Below are positions 41,181 to 53,214 of a DNA stretch of 64,000 nt, piece after piece (the stretch's first letter is position 1; every line of letters begins with the position of its first letter). The stretch covers positions 876,501 through 940,500 of the forward strand of contig NW_018344060.1 of NCBI RefSeq assembly GCF_002099425.1, written 5' to 3'. The notes beneath the pieces were generated by a model. The model did not search any database and was not told where the DNA came from. It worked only from the letters and a program-made list of their open reading frames with translations. A program made the position numbers and the translations under genes. The stretch comes from Phascolarctos cinereus (Eukaryota > Chordata > Mammalia > Diprotodontia > Phascolarctidae).

Positions 41181-42785
41181 GCTTGTTTTTTTTTTCCATC
41201 ATTAGATGTAGAAATAATCTGTCTCTTCCAGTATCTCACTGTGAGTTATTTTTTAAATAAGATTAAGTAGTGCCTTAACTTTTGAGATTTAATATACATG
41301 TAACCCTAACCCTAGCAAAATGAATGGCCATGCATCGTTAGTGTCAAGAACCATTTGATTTGCCAAAGACTTTGGCATGGAGGACTTTGTGGTTTGGTTC
41401 TTTAGTAGCTGTGGCTAAAGCATCTACACAGGCATCTGCCAGGATTTCAAGTTGCTTCTTTAGAAGATGATTGTGGGACTGGAAAGCAGGGCCGAGAGGC
41501 GGGAGAGCTTGTGCACAGTATCCTCAGCTGTCTTCACAGGGCTTGGAGATGGTTCGATCCTCTGGTGTGGGTTATTCCCTCTCTCTTTCTCAGGGCACTC
41601 TGCTGCTTTACCTATTCTAGCTTGCCTGGTTGATGGTGGTGGGATGCAAGGGGAGAACCTGTTCTCACAGGGTTCACTTTCCTGGATGGTAGCTGCAGGG
41701 CTAGGCTCAAAGCAGAGCTGAGTGCAGTTAGGATGAAGAGGCAAGCATGAGTGGAAGCCTCCTTTTTATTTTTTCCCTACTTTTATTAGACAGATAATGA
41801 TCTTACTATATGGACTACTTTATTGTACCAAGAATATGTTGGCAACATTCCTTGTCATACAGCTAGGAAAATGATGTCTAGTTTTAGTCTGGTGGGATGG
41901 GAGACACAAATAGGTGATCCCCTTATTGTGAGTTACCCTGGTTTCTTTATGTGGCTTCATTGGTTTGGCATTGATCTGTTTTCTCTTTGATAGTGTCAAC
42001 TGGACCAAACCGGCCTCTGATCAAGGATGGCCAGAGCTGAACAGAGCAGGTCAAGACAGGAGAGTCAGGAATCAAACAGAAGTCTAATTTCAAAGTGAAG
42101 AAAATGGCTTGCAAACAAGGAGGCAGATTAGACACACGAGCTGGGGCCCTGCTTCTGGTCAGGGGACCTGAGGCAGTGTGGGGAAACCTCACTAGTTATA
42201 CCTATGGCTCCACAGTGAGCTGTAGCCCTGACAATGAGGGGTAACAGCAGCAGTGAGACCAGTTTGATTCATAGCAGGACTTCATGACTGGAACAAGGGT
42301 GCTTGTCCAAGCTCAGAACACCTGGTGCTGGTCAGAGCAATACAATAATTATGTGATTTTTGCCAGAGGGTGAGCACAAAGGATTGTGCTTATGTCAAGC
42401 TCAGGGCATAGCCTGCTTGCTGGGCGTCTCTTATTATCTTGACAATAACAATGTCCAGAGACTTCACAGGGATGGCTCTTGGGTTGCTGTGGATCTCTTC
42501 AGCCTAGTATTCCTTTCAAATGAAAACTCTGTTTGATTTCGCTGTCCTGTGACAAAAAGGTCTTTTTGTGTCCTGTCAGAATTGAGAAGAGAGGGAAATA
42601 GTCCAGCCTGAGGGAGCTGGTGACCTCCGAGACCCCTCCTTGGACTGGGATTACTGATTCCTCACCAGTAATGTCCAGAGACTCTTGCTAAGTTGCCTTT
42701 ATTAGCCTCTCTGAAGTTAACAAAGGAGGCTAGGCCTAGTTACCAAGGGTTGGCCATGCTTTTCTTGGCCATGCTGGGCCATCCC
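41181..42785. other. Unclassified GC-richer segment in intron 3
   Basis: About 1.6 kb with more CpG and GC than the surroundings. A near-repeat AATGTCCAGAGACT occurs at 42449 and 42670. No splice-bordered exon or known repeat could be recognised. It may be an old interspersed element of a family I do not know. Confidence 0.3.
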
Positions 42786-42789
42786 TTCC

Positions 42790-43502
42790 ACATGAAGTAG
42801 TTATTGTGTTGAGTACAGACTGGAAGATGAGACACAGACTTCCCTGTTTGGTATTTAAAGCCCTATATAGCCTGGCTTCAATCTGTATTTTCAGGCACAG
42901 GATACATTCACGTACGACTTTGTCTCGCCAAGATGGCCTTCTTCCTATGCCTCACACATGATGTTGCAAGCCTGTGGTATAGCCACTGTGTCCCATGGGA
43001 TACCCTTCCACCTCTGCATTGTAGAATGCCTGGTTTCCTTCAAAGCCCATCTCAAGTGCCGCCTTCTGATCCTCCCCAGATGCTGGACCCTCCCCAAAAC
43101 TGCCTGGTGTTTTGTCTATACTTATATGAATACAGATTGTGTCCCTTCATGACCACAGCTAGCACTTCTATGGCACTGTAAGGTTTGATAAAGAGATTTA
43201 CAAATATCATCTCGTTTGATTTTCACAGCTATCTTGGGAGGTAGGTGCTCTTATCCCCATTTTACATCTGAGGAAACTGAGGCAGACAAAGGTTCAGTGA
43301 TTAGACCAGGGTCATACAGCTAGTCCATGTGAGTCAGGATTTGAATGTAGTCTTCCTGACTTCAGGTCCAGACTCTCTCCACTGTGCCACCCAGCTGCTC
43401 TTTGAGAGAGCAGCTGTTTGTGTCTTTGTATCCCTCCTGTCTAGCACAATGCTTGGTACACAGTAGGTGTTTAATAAATACTTGTTGATGGGTTGATTGC
43501 AT
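42790..43502 (+). repeat. LINE-2 3' region, sense, split by a MIR
   Basis: L2 text (TATTTAAAGCCCTATATAGC, TTCAAAGCCCATCTCAAGTG) leads to the terminus AATGCTTGGTACACAGTAGG at 43450. An antisense MIR (about 43155-43402: CTATCTTGGGAGGTAGGTGC, GAGGAAACTGAGGCAGACAA) lies inside it. Confidence 0.75.
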
Positions 43503-43559
43503 TTGTTTCCGAAGAAATAAATATTTATGCCACAGGCAAAGCATTTCTTTCTTCCTTTT

Positions 43560-44745
43560 CTCTCTGTCAATGTCCAGTATCTCATCTCCAACTGCCTTTC
43601 AGACATCTCAAACTGGGTGGCTGGTAGACATCTTTCATGTCAAAAACAACTATCTTTCCCCTTCTTATGATCCCTGTTGCTATAGAGGACAGTATCATCC
43701 CCCCAGTTCCTCAGGCTTGCAACGTATGAATCATCTTGTATTTTTCACTATCTCTCATCCTCCACATTGAAATTATTGCCAGGGTCTGTTGACTCTATCT
43801 TTGCAGATCTCTTGAATACACCCCCTTCTCTTCTCTGACACTGCCATCTTCCTTGTTCAGGCCTTTATGACCTCATGCCTGGATTACCTCAGTAGCCTGC
43901 TGGGGGGTCTGCCTGCCTCAAGTCTCTCCCCACTCCGGTCGATCCTCCATTCAGCTGCTAAAGTGATTTTCCTAAAATGCAGGTATGTCACCCCACCCTC
44001 TACTCAGTAAACTCCAGTGGTTCCTTATTGTTTATGGGACCAAATACAAAATCCTCTGTTTTGTGTTCAAAGCCTTTCTAGGGCCAGCCTAGCTCCCTCC
44101 TACCTTTGCAGTCTTCTTACACTTTATTCCCTGCCATATAGACCTTGATCCAGTAACATTGGCCTCCTGGCTGTTCCATAAGCAAGATGCTTCATCTTTT
44201 GACTTTGGGCATTTTTTCTGACTGTTCCTCCCTGCCTGGAATGCTTCCCCCCCTACTTTCTGCCTATTGGCTTCCCAGGCTTCCTTTAAGCCCTAGTTAA
44301 AATCCCATCTTCTACAGGAACTCTTTCCCAAACCCTCTTAATTCTAATGTTTTCCCTTTCTTAATTATTTCTTGTGTGTAGGGTGTCAGGCCTGGAGTCA
44401 GGAAGAGCTGAGTTAAAATTTCCCTCAGATACTTAGTAGCTTTGTAACCCTGGGCAAGTCACTTAACCCTGTTTGCCTCAGTTTACCTCATCTGTAAACT
44501 GAGCAGGGGAAGGAAGTGGCAAGCCACTCCGGTATCTTTGCCAAGAAAACCCCATATGAGGTCATGAGGAGTGGTATATGGTTGAAAGAACTGAAGAAAA
44601 AGAAGCCTGTTTGTACATAATACTTTGTTATCTTTCCCCTGTTAAACTGTAAGCTGCTTGAGGGGAGGGACTGTCTTTTGTCTCTTTTTTTATGCCCAGT
44701 ACTTGGCACATAGTAGGTGCTTAATAAGTTTATTTATAAATTAAT
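43560..44745 (+). repeat. LINE-2 3' region, sense, split by a Mar1 SINE
   Basis: The long L2 3' part has TGACCTCATGCCTGGATTAC, CAGCTGCTAAAGTGATTTTC, CCTGCCTGGAATGCTTCC and the terminus ACTTGGCACATAGTAGGTGC. The block at 43860-43910 corresponds to the L2 RT C-terminal coding region. A Mar1 SINE interrupts it. Confidence 0.85.
44383..44600 (+). mobile_element. Mar1-type CORE-SINE, 5'-truncated
   Basis: It starts within the head (GTGTCAGGCCTGGAGTCAGG), has TGTAACCCTGGGCAAGTCAC and CAAGAAAACCCCATATGAGG, and ends in the RTE-like tail. L2 continues on both sides. Confidence 0.85.
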
Positions 44746-45290
44746 GCTTCATAAGTTTGGTTTATCGACTGAATATGTAGTAATTTAGAGTGGAGATATC
44801 GAAAATGTATTACTTCAGAAGATAATTATTACCAATCGGCAGCCAGGGATGAAGGGAAAGGAAAACAAGAAGCAAATTATCGTGTGTCCACCAGCTTCTT
44901 ATATGCCAAAAAACAGCCCTGTTGCAGAAGCATATCCCCGACGTTGATTTGTTTCTTTTCTTAAAAGTTGATGCTAAAAGTTTAATTGCTAAAGTATCTT
45001 CCAAGATATGTGCTGGGGACAGTGTATTTTCAGCTCAGCTCTCCTGCATTGTCTTTAGCGGCAAATGACATTTAGAGTAATGGCTCTTGTGTACCGTAAG
45101 GCACTTCATCATCCACAAGAATTTGGTGATGTTTGTTGCAGTATTCATTGCTATGAAGTGAGGTCCGAAAAGGTCCTTACAACCATTAGGAGTGTTTCAA
45201 CAATGAGAACCGATAGTTGAATCTCACTCCAGGTCTAGGCATTATTTAAGGCTAAAATTAGATTATTAGGAACTTGAAAATGTTTGAATG

Positions 45291-45450
45291 GGGGCAGCTA
45301 GGCGGTGCTGTGTATAGAGCACCAGCCCTGAAGTCAGGAGGACCTGAGTTCGTATCTGGCCTCAGACCAAACACTTGACACTTACTAGCTGTGTGACCCT
45401 GGGCAAGTCACTTAACCCTGATTGCCTAAAAATAAAAAAAAAAGAAGGGA
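45291..45450 (+). mobile_element. tRNA-derived marsupial SINE with clear target-site duplication
   Basis: GGGGCAGCTAGGCGGTGCTG to an A-rich tail. AATGTTTGAAT occurs at 45279-45289 and again at 45462-45472. Low divergence suggests a fairly recent insertion. Confidence 0.9.
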
Positions 45451-45472
45451 AGAAAGGAGGGAATGTTTGAAT

Positions 45473-47111
45473 AGGAAGAAACTTTAGAGATTGTCTGGGT
45501 CAACCTCTTTTTACAGACAAGGAAACCCAAACTTAGTGAGGATGAGGAAGTTAGCCAAGGCCCTGCTTGGAGCTGAGTTAGTGGGAGAGCCCAGTGCCCT
45601 CTCTGCTCTGTCATGCTTTCCCTCAAATGTTTTGATTTGATTTCTCTGCTTTTTAAAGTATGTGAAGAGATGAGGGAGAATTCACAGAAGGAAAAGATAA
45701 ATGGGCTGTAGAATAGGAAATAATCGCTATGAGTGAGATGATCTGCTTAGGAAAGGAGAAGGTAAAGGAGCAACTTAATGTGGCCTTCTAGTACACAATA
45801 ACTTTTTGACCCTCTACAGAGAGAACTAGACAAGATTCAGTGACCTTACTGTCAGAGACAGTCTGGATGGATGAAAAGAACAGTTTGATTTTAAGTGTGC
45901 CTGAGTAGTGCGATGAGCTTAGAGATGATTGTGGAACTCTTGTCTTCTATTTTTATTGATTCCATGATATTCCCTGGCTATTGAAAGCAGCAGTCTAATA
46001 ATATTGGATGCCTTAGGCTTACGAAGTCTAATGCTTTACTGAAAACCAATTTAGAAAAAGGAATTACTTGACAGGTTTCTGTAGAGTTTCGTTATTATTT
46101 TCTTCTGCTGTGCCATAGTTGCAAACTATTCTACGGAAAGAGACTTTGAAGTTTTTAAGAATTCATAGCTTCTGCCTCCTGGAATGCTGTAAGTTATTTT
46201 GATGGTTTTAATTGCGCAGTGAAGCACAAGGAATCATACAGAGGAAATAAGCTCTCAAGAAACAGATCTGTGCTCTCTGTCATTGCTGAGGAAGCTGACT
46301 CCTGCTCCCTAGGCTGTTGGGAGAGGGCAGTTCTCCGGGGCAGTATTGTGATTGATGGAGGTCCGTAGCTGTTACGCTGTTAGACTGTCATAAAATATAA
46401 CATATGATGATGCGTAAAGTACTTCTAATTAAGTCTTGGGGTCTCAGGGATGCTATGATGCATGTTCACATTCATTCAGCTACTCTTTATTCAGTACCTA
46501 TTATTTGCACAGTTTAAACTGGGCATTCTACAGACATGCAGAACATGATTTAGTCTTTGTTCTCAGAGAGCACATGGTTTAAGAGAGAATGTGTCCACAA
46601 ATAAAGGCAACCTAAGCAAAAGTGTTCAGGTGAAGGAAGAAGCATACTGTGGAGTTTAGAGCGGGGAGAGATCCCTTCCACGTGGCAGCAAAGGTGGTGA
46701 ATTTCAATTACCATTGCATTTGGGGTGTCTGAGGTTGGACTGAGCTAGACCCAAAGTGTGCTTGGGAAGTGCGTTTTAAAAACAAATCCCTCATATCAGC
46801 TTGTTTTCTTGTTGATTGTCTCTTCTCCAAGAAGCAGAGTATAGAATGGGTAAAAGAAACTTCTAATTGTTCATCTTCCTATTCACTAGATTCTAGAGAA
46901 ATCAAAATTTACTGTAATAATTATTTTAAAAGGAAGAAGAAAAATGGAATATGATAAAATGTGAAATTTGGGGGAATAATTAACTCAGTTCTAGGAAAGA
47001 GTATGATTTAATTTCTCTGTGGCTTGTTGAAAAATGTGTTAAACATGTGGATGTACCAATATATAGGTCATACAGTGTAATCATTTTAAATGTTGTTTAA
47101 TTATTCAACAG
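45473..47111. other. Intron 3, mostly unique
   Basis: A CR1/MIR-like trace occurs at 45480-45560 (GATTGTCTGGGTCAACCTCT, ACAGACAAGGAAACCCAAAC), and an L2-like trace at 46480-46600 (TATTCAGTACCTATTATTTG). No gene was seen before exon 4. Confidence 0.45.
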
Positions 47112-47266
47112 ACACCAAGTAATAGAAATAATGGGCTGATGCTACAACTAAGGAGACACTCGAGAACTTCAGGTCTCCCTCTGCCACCCCCTGAACAGTC
47201 TCCTTCACGAGGGGAGTGCAGCCCCAGAAGGCGCACGCTCCCTCTCCGACAACAAAGTGCTTCCAG
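47112..47266 (+). CDS. PDE3B: PDE3B exon 4 (phase 0 to 2)
   Basis: Acceptor TTCAACAG is followed by 155 nt that are open in only one frame, starting TPSNRNNGLMLQLRRHSRTSGL and ending in TLPLRQQSAS plus AG of a split codon, before the donor CAG|gtaaaa. LQLRR-S-TSGL matches the PDE3B linker (human has QLRRSSGTSGL). The remainder is Pro/Ser/Arg-rich and poorly conserved, which is usual for this linker. It has several Arg-rich basophilic kinase-type motifs, such as RRHS. The frame closes at TAA straight after the donor, so the boundary is sharp. The exon ends in phase 2 and does not join exon 6 in frame; it joins exon 5 in frame. Confidence 0.9.
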
Positions 47267-47384
47267 GTAAAACGCCCGCTGGCCCTCCTCACCCTACCTA
47301 GTGCCGTTAACGTGACGTGCCCAGCTCCTTGACGCTCATGCCAAAGATGGGAATTCTGAATTGTGCTGGGGGGCATAGCCTCGT

Positions 47385-47510
47385 CTCCTCAAATGGACCA
47401 GTCATTGGTTCTGCTCCTCATTAGTCAGCTGTGTCCTTGAACTTTTCTGGGATTCAGTTTTCTCATCTGTAAAATGGAAAGGCTGCATCAGATGTTCTGA
47501 AAGGTTCCCA
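47385..47510 (+). repeat. MIR 3' part
   Basis: TTAGTCAGCTGTGTCCTTGA, CTCATCTGTAAAATGGAAAG and GATGTTCTGAAAGGTTCCCA follow MIR order. Confidence 0.65.
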
Positions 47511-47984
47511 TTTGTTTCTAGGACAAAGCCTTCTGCTGACCGTAGTTTACCTTGGCTTTGGACAGCCAGAAAGGACAGGCACTCTCCTTTGTTGCTGCTG
47601 CAGTTTAGCCTTTTCTGCTTTTATCCTCCATCTTTTCATCAAGCTCTTCCATTTCATTTGCGGAGGAAGTCCTGGTGAGGAAACTGCCTCTGTCAGTGCA
47701 GAGAAGCCACAGTTAGGCCATGTGGAGTCTGATGGCCAAGGGGAGTCAGGAGTTAATTGACTTGCTTTGGTTCACGGAGTTAATCTGAACCGGAGGAGAG
47801 TCAGTTGTCCATGGGCAGCTCCCTCACCTTACTCCAGACCACTCTCCAGTGACAGCTCTGTGGAGGAAAGACAGCTGCTAGTTTTTCAAGCCAAATTGTC
47901 TTGGTTAAAGTTAAGTTGTATTAAGGCTGTCTGTTATCCGTAAGCTCATGGAAGTAATTTGTGCTGCATGATTTGCCATTTGTC

Positions 47985-48210
47985 ACAAATATAAAATCCT
48001 CTATTTGGCTTTCAAAGCCTCCTGTCATAACTTAGCTTCTTCCTCCCTTCCCAGTCTTCTTACACGTTACTCCTGTCTACTCCCAGTGACTCCAACTTGC
48101 TCTTCTGACTCCTGGCTCTTCTCTCATGTGACAGGCCAGCTCCTGAGGCCAAGCATCCCTTTTCTGCCTGAAATGATCTCCCTCCTTTTCCCTGTAGGTT
48201 ATTGGAGGAA
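47985..48210 (+). repeat. LINE-2 fragment, sense
   Basis: ATAAAATCCTCTATTTGGCT, TTCAAAGCCTCCTGTCATAA, CTTCTTACACGTTACTCC and TTTCTGCCTGAAATGATCTC match the L2 3' part. Confidence 0.7.
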
Positions 48211-48719
48211 TGCAAGGCTGAGGTTAGGCAGAAAGTGAGCATTGCTAGGACAGTGGGGCAAGGGATTTGAGAGTAAAGTTGGGGTGAAGAGTTGGTATGG
48301 GGTACAAGGAGGCTGAGGAATTGGAAGGTTAAGGAGTTTAAGGAAGCATCAATAGAGATATTAAAACCCCCTCATTTATGGGTAGGAGCTGGAGTAAAGA
48401 GGACAGCATTGACCCAGGTGCTGAACTCCTTGAGGAGATAGGGAGGACAGGGTGGGAGCTGGTATACACCAGATGCTGTGATCTGGATTAATTGGAAAAT
48501 TTAAATTAAATAAACTTCAAGGAAGGAGAGGTTGCAGACTGTTGGTGGCAGAGGGGCAGTCTGGAATTTGCAGTGAAGAACAGTGTGCTAAGGGGGGTGG
48601 GGGTGTAAGTGAAGGTAAAACTAGTGTTAGAATGGCCTGGGATGCGGTGACATGGGGGAAGCTAGGTCTCCATGAGAGCAAGAAAATGTCAGGTAGAGAG
48701 GACTGAGAGATAACTTTTT
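48211..48719. other. Unclassified purine-rich intron segment
   Basis: G/A-rich text without diagnostic motifs, perhaps another old LINE in antisense. No gene was seen. Confidence 0.3.
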
Positions 48720-49794
48720 AAAAAATTGGCTATTTAAGAAAATTAGTAAACTTAAAAAATTAATCTATCCCTCCCTTTCTCACATTTAGCAATTAAAAAA
48801 GAAAACCCCTAAAATAAAGCCCTGGGTATGCAGCAGCATAGTCTGGCAAAAACAGATTCCTATATTAGCCATTTCTGGCTCTTCCTCCATTTCCAGTTCA
48901 TCACCTCTCTTTCAGGGGGTGAGTAGTATATTTCATCTTCATTCTTTGGGACTCATGGTTTATTATTATGTTGATTAGAGTTTCAAGTCTTAAAGTTAAT
49001 TTTTTTGTTTTTTCTCCTAGTTCCTCTCCTTCCCTCTGCATCAGTTCTTAGAGATTGTTCCACTTTCCTTTGAAATTGTCCATTTCATAATTTGTTAATG
49101 GCACAATATTATTCCATTACGTTCATATTTTGAGCGTAATTCATTTAGCCATTCTCTAGTAGGAGTTTATCAATTGTTGATTACCACTAAAAGAGCTATT
49201 AATCTTTATGTAAGTATAGGTCCTTTTCCTCTTTCTTTGAATTGGGATGTAGGCCTAGCAGTGGTATTTCTAGGTTAGAGTATATTCATAGTCTGGTAAC
49301 TCTTTGAGCATAAGTTTCAAATGGCTCTCCAGAACGGCTGGACCAATTCATAGCTGCACCTGCTGTGCACTAGCATGCCTGTTTTCCTACAGCCCCTCCA
49401 ACATTTGTCATTTTCCTCCTTTGTCATTGTTGTCAATCTGATAATGTAATGTGAAATCTCGAAGTTGCTTTAATTTGCATTTCTCTCATTATGGTTAGAT
49501 TAGTACAAATTAGGCTAATTTGAATCATTCTAATTAGACATTTAAAGCTTTTTTTTCCCCCATATGCTTGTTAATAGTTTGTATATCTTCCTTTGAAAAC
49601 TGTTGTTTTGTTCCTAACCTCTGACCATTTTTCTATTGGGTCTTCTTATTCTTTTAAATTTGAATCCATTTCTAATGTAGGATGTCTCAAAAGTCTTAGC
49701 ATAAAACCACAGTAAGACTTTTGGGATACACTTTATAGCTTGGGAATGATACCTTTATCGGGAAATTGTTGCAAAGATTTTTTTCCAGTTCATT
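48720..49794 (-). mobile_element. L1 3' part, antisense
   Basis: Antisense L1 late-ORF2 text is clear: CCAGAACGGCTGGACCAATT, TTTCCTACAGCCCCTCCAAC and TTTAATTTGCATTTCTCTCA. It is interrupted at about 49795 by an antisense L2. The L1 ORF2 continues at 50536. Confidence 0.8.
49682..49731. mobile_element. Mini-palindrome resembling a mariner-type MITE
   Basis: TCTCAAAAGTCTTAG and its near complement TAAGACTTTTGGGA flank a 14-bp centre, giving a short hairpin. A half of the same motif (GGTGTCCCAAAGTCTTAGTG) occurs at 55851-55870. The terminal wording resembles some mariner inverted repeats. Confidence 0.4.
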
Positions 49795-49980
49795 TTTACT
49801 GCATTTGTAGTTAGCTAGCACTTTTATGTACCTACTGTGTGTCAGGCACTGTGCTAAGTGCTGAGGATACAAAGGAAGGCTGGAAAAAAAAGTCCCTACT
49901 CTCAAGAAGCCCATAATCTATCTAATGGAAGAGCCATGGTGCAAACAATTATGTACACAGAAACCATATGCGCACGTGCT

Positions 49981-50036
<56 letters not shown>

Positions 50037-50535
50037 AGGGTAAATCGTAGATAATCTTAGAAGGAAGGCACTTGGATTAGTGAAGACCGGGAAGGAGATC
50101 TTGAAAAAGGTGGGACCTTAGCTGAGACCTCAAGGAAGCGAAGGAATCCAGAAAGCAGAGATGAGGAGGGAGAGCTTTCCAGGCACGGGGAACAGCCGAA
50201 GGAAAAGTTGGGAGTCTGGAGATGGTGTGTCATAGGAGAGGACAGCAGGCAGGCCAGTGCCACGGGATTGCAGAGTACCGAGAAGGGTAGAATAAGATAT
50301 AAGAAGACTGAAAAGGTAGGACGGAGCCAGGTGATAAAGGGCTTTAAAAGTCAGACACAGAACTTTACATTTGCTCCTGGAGATAATAGTAGAGATCCAC
50401 TGGAGCTTACTGAATGGGGGCAGTATGGTGTCATGGTCAGACCTGTGCTCAAAGGAGGGAGAGACTGATCACAGGGAGACTGACCAGCAGTCTTTTGCAG
50501 TTGTCCAGGTATGAGGTAATGAGGGTGTGTCCTGT
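49795..50535 (-). repeat. LINE-2 3' region, antisense, inserted in L1
   Basis: ACCTACTGTGTGTCAGGCAC, TCTCAAGAAGCCCATAATCT, GATGAGGAGGGAGAGCTTTC and TTGTCCAGGTATGAGGTAAT give antisense L2 order up to the RT C-terminal coding region. A (CA)n tract lies inside. Confidence 0.75.
49982..50033. repeat. (GC)5-(AC)n microsatellite
   Basis: A GCGCGCGCGC start followed by about 21 CA units, inside the L2. Confidence 0.95.
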
Positions 50536-51835
50536 GTGAGATTTAGAACTGTTTGGGGAAAATCTTTTTAATTTTATACAATCAAAACTGTCCATTTTAG
50601 CCATGATTCTATTGCTTGTTTAGTCATGAATTCTTTACCTTACCTATTCATAGATCTGAAAGGTAATTTCTTCCTTGCTCCTCTCATTTTTTTTTAATGA
50701 TATGCCCTTTTATGACTGGGTCATGTTTCTATTTGGAGCTTATCTTGATGCATGATTTGAGGTGTTAGTATAAACCTAATTTCTGCCAGATTACTGTCTT
50801 ACATCATTATGTTACTGCACTTAAATAGTGAATCCTTCCCCAGTAACTGGTGCCTTTGTGTTTATCAGACGCTATGCTTCTTTGTTTATTTGTTTTTGTA
50901 TAACCTGTACCTAATCTATTCCATTGATCAGCCTCTCAGCCTCTCTTTTTTTAACCAGTACCGAATCATTTTAATGATTACTGCTTTGTAGTACAGGTTA
51001 AAGTTGGTACTGATAGGACTTTCCTCCCACCCTTTCCTTCCTGCTTTTTTTTCATTACTACCGTTGAGATTCTTGATGTTTTGAATTTTATTTTTTTTCT
51101 AATTCTATAAAATATTCTTTTGGAAGTTTGGTACAGCACTGAGTGAGTAAATTAAGTGTTAATTTCATTTTATTATATTGGCTCAACCTACCTATGGACA
51201 ATTAATGTTTCTCCAATTATTTAGTTCTCTGTCTTTATTTTGCAAAGAATATTTTATAGTTAGATTCATATAGTCACTGGGTGAATCTTGGTAGATGTAT
51301 TCCCAAATATTTTATAACTTCTCTGGTTAATTTTTCTCCTGGATTTTGTTGGTCGTACATAGAGATACTGATGATTTATGTGGACTTTGCTGTATACTGT
51401 AACTTTGGTGAAGTTGTTATTTCAATTAATTTTAATTGACTCCTAGGCTTCTCTAATGCATCATCATATCTATACAAGTGATAGTTTCGTTTCTACTTTG
51501 CCTATGCTTATTTCCTCAGTTTCTTTTTATTGTTTTATTGCTCTAGCTACTATTTGTATCATTTTGTGAAACAACAGTGATGATGATAATCTTCCTTGCT
51601 TTATCTTATTGGAAAGGCATCCATTTTTTTTTTTGCTATATGTAGTATTTACTCTTGGATTTAAATAAATACTACTTACTATATTAAGGAAGGTTCCATT
51701 TATTCCTATGATTTATAGAGTTTTTAATAGACACAAGGGTTGAATCTTATTGATGCCTTTTCAGCATCAATAAGAAATGTTCTTATAGTTAATATTGCAT
51801 AGGATTCATGCAAACTCAGGTTTGTTGTACAAGAT
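50536..51835 (-). mobile_element. L1 ORF2 region, antisense, continuation
   Basis: Antisense ORF2 text includes ACCTAATCTATTCCATTGAT, TTTAATGATTACTGCTTTGT and AGATACTGATGATTTATGTG. It continues the L1 that starts at 48720. It is disrupted throughout. Confidence 0.8.
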
Positions 51836-51899
51836 TATCTGTCATAGAGAAATCACCATAATCTTGTTGACAAAGCATTTTTCTTCTTGTGAATATAAA

Positions 51900-52000
51900 G
51901 AGAATCCTATAATTTTATAGCTGGAAGCAGCCTTAGAGATCATTTTAATCCAACCCTCTGATTTTTATAGGAGAAAATGAAGACTGAGAGGGGACTTTGC
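51900..52000 (-). repeat. CR1-type 3' end, antisense
   Basis: AATTTTATAGCTGGAAGCAG, then TAGAGATCATTTTAATCCAA. Confidence 0.6.
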
Positions 52001-52635
52001 AAAGGAGACATAATGGATCAAGGCTAGATGCCAAGTCTTTTGATTCTCAGTCTGATTTTCCTTTCCACTCTACTCTGCTTCTTTACCTTTGGTATACAGA
52101 ACCTTTCATTCAGGTGGTGAAAATCAAATTAACATCTGAGCTGGGTCGGAGGCAGAGATGCCCTTGCTGATGAGACAGAGTCATTTACCCAAACACAGCT
52201 GTGACCCTCTACAACCAGCATGAGCCCCTTACTCCAAGCCTCTTACTCCTGTTTAGGGGGAAAAAAGTTAAGCCATGTTCTGAGCTGGAGGGGTTTGACA
52301 GTCACCTCTTCTATGTCTAGCACACCTTCTCTTCCTCCTCTCTGAATCCCTGTGACTCAGAATCAGAGGTGGCCTGGGTGAAAATTCCCTTCCTCCTCTG
52401 CCACTCCTACCTATTTTCTGTACCTAGCCCACTGTGGCCTTATGGATCTCCTGATCAGTTGTTAATAAATCATCTTTCATGTTAGACCTCTTCCTCTCAT
52501 ACTCTTTTCCATCTTCTTTGACTCACAGACACTTCCCTTCCCACAACATATTTCGTCCCTAGCCACCTCCTTTAATACTGGATATACTTTTATTCTCTTC
52601 CCACATCAGCTCACATACACACTCACTGAACTGGA
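52001..52635. other. Intron 4, no recognised feature
   Basis: No gene and no firmly named repeat. Confidence 0.45.
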
Positions 52636-52671
52636 AGGAGGAGGAGGAGGAGGAGGAGGAGGAGGAAGAGG
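52636..52671. repeat. (GGA)n trinucleotide microsatellite
   Basis: About 11 GGA units; the Leu-run in a minus-strand frame derives from it. Confidence 0.9.
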
Positions 52672-52904
52672 GATACTGCTTGTTCCTCTCTGCCACTTCT
52701 AGACCCTCCCCAGTCTCCATCACTCAGCCATTTTTCTTTTGAAGTCCCCTTCATGTGATACTCAAAGTGAACCTGAGTCCTAGAGCTCAGATTGGGTGAT
52801 TCTTTTGGCCCGCAAAGAGTCAAGCAGCAGCTCTCTTCTGGTAGGAAATAGTCCTTTTTCACCCCATCTCCACTTGCTCTTTGTAAATGAAGAGGAGGGA
52901 AGGT

Positions 52905-53150
52905 AACAAGCATTTATTAAGCACTTACTGTGTACTAGACACTGTGCTAAGCACCTTACAAATAGTATTTCATTTGAGCCTCAGAACAGCTTTGGGAGGT
53001 AAAATAATTATCCCTATTTTACAGATGGGGAAACTGAGGCATATAGAAGTTACGAAATTGGTCGAAGATCACTCAACTAGTGAGAGTGTCTGAGACAGGT
53101 CTTCCCAATTGTAGGCCCAGTGCTATATCCACTGTATCACATAGCCACCA
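52905..53150 (-). repeat. MIR-type CORE-SINE, antisense, full length
   Basis: AAGCATTTATTAAGCACTTA, TTTGGGAGGTAAAATAATTA, GATGGGGAAACTGAGGCATA and CCACTGTATCACATAGCCAC give the complete antisense MIR order. Confidence 0.85.
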
Positions 53151-53214
53151 CCTTAGCAGGAGGAAGGGTACCTGAGAATTTTGCTGGTCCCACTCTTGGG
53201 CTATAGCTTAAGAA

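Noticed and set aside
41300-41315. TAACCCTAACCCTAG resembling an interstitial telomere repeat
   Set aside because: Only about two units, easily chance; no flanking degenerate array.
47251-47266. Use of an earlier GT in exon 4 (CAACAAA|GTGCTT) to join exon 6 directly in frame
   Set aside because: The donor is poor, and the intervening 92-nt exon 5 restores the frame with clear PDE3B similarity.
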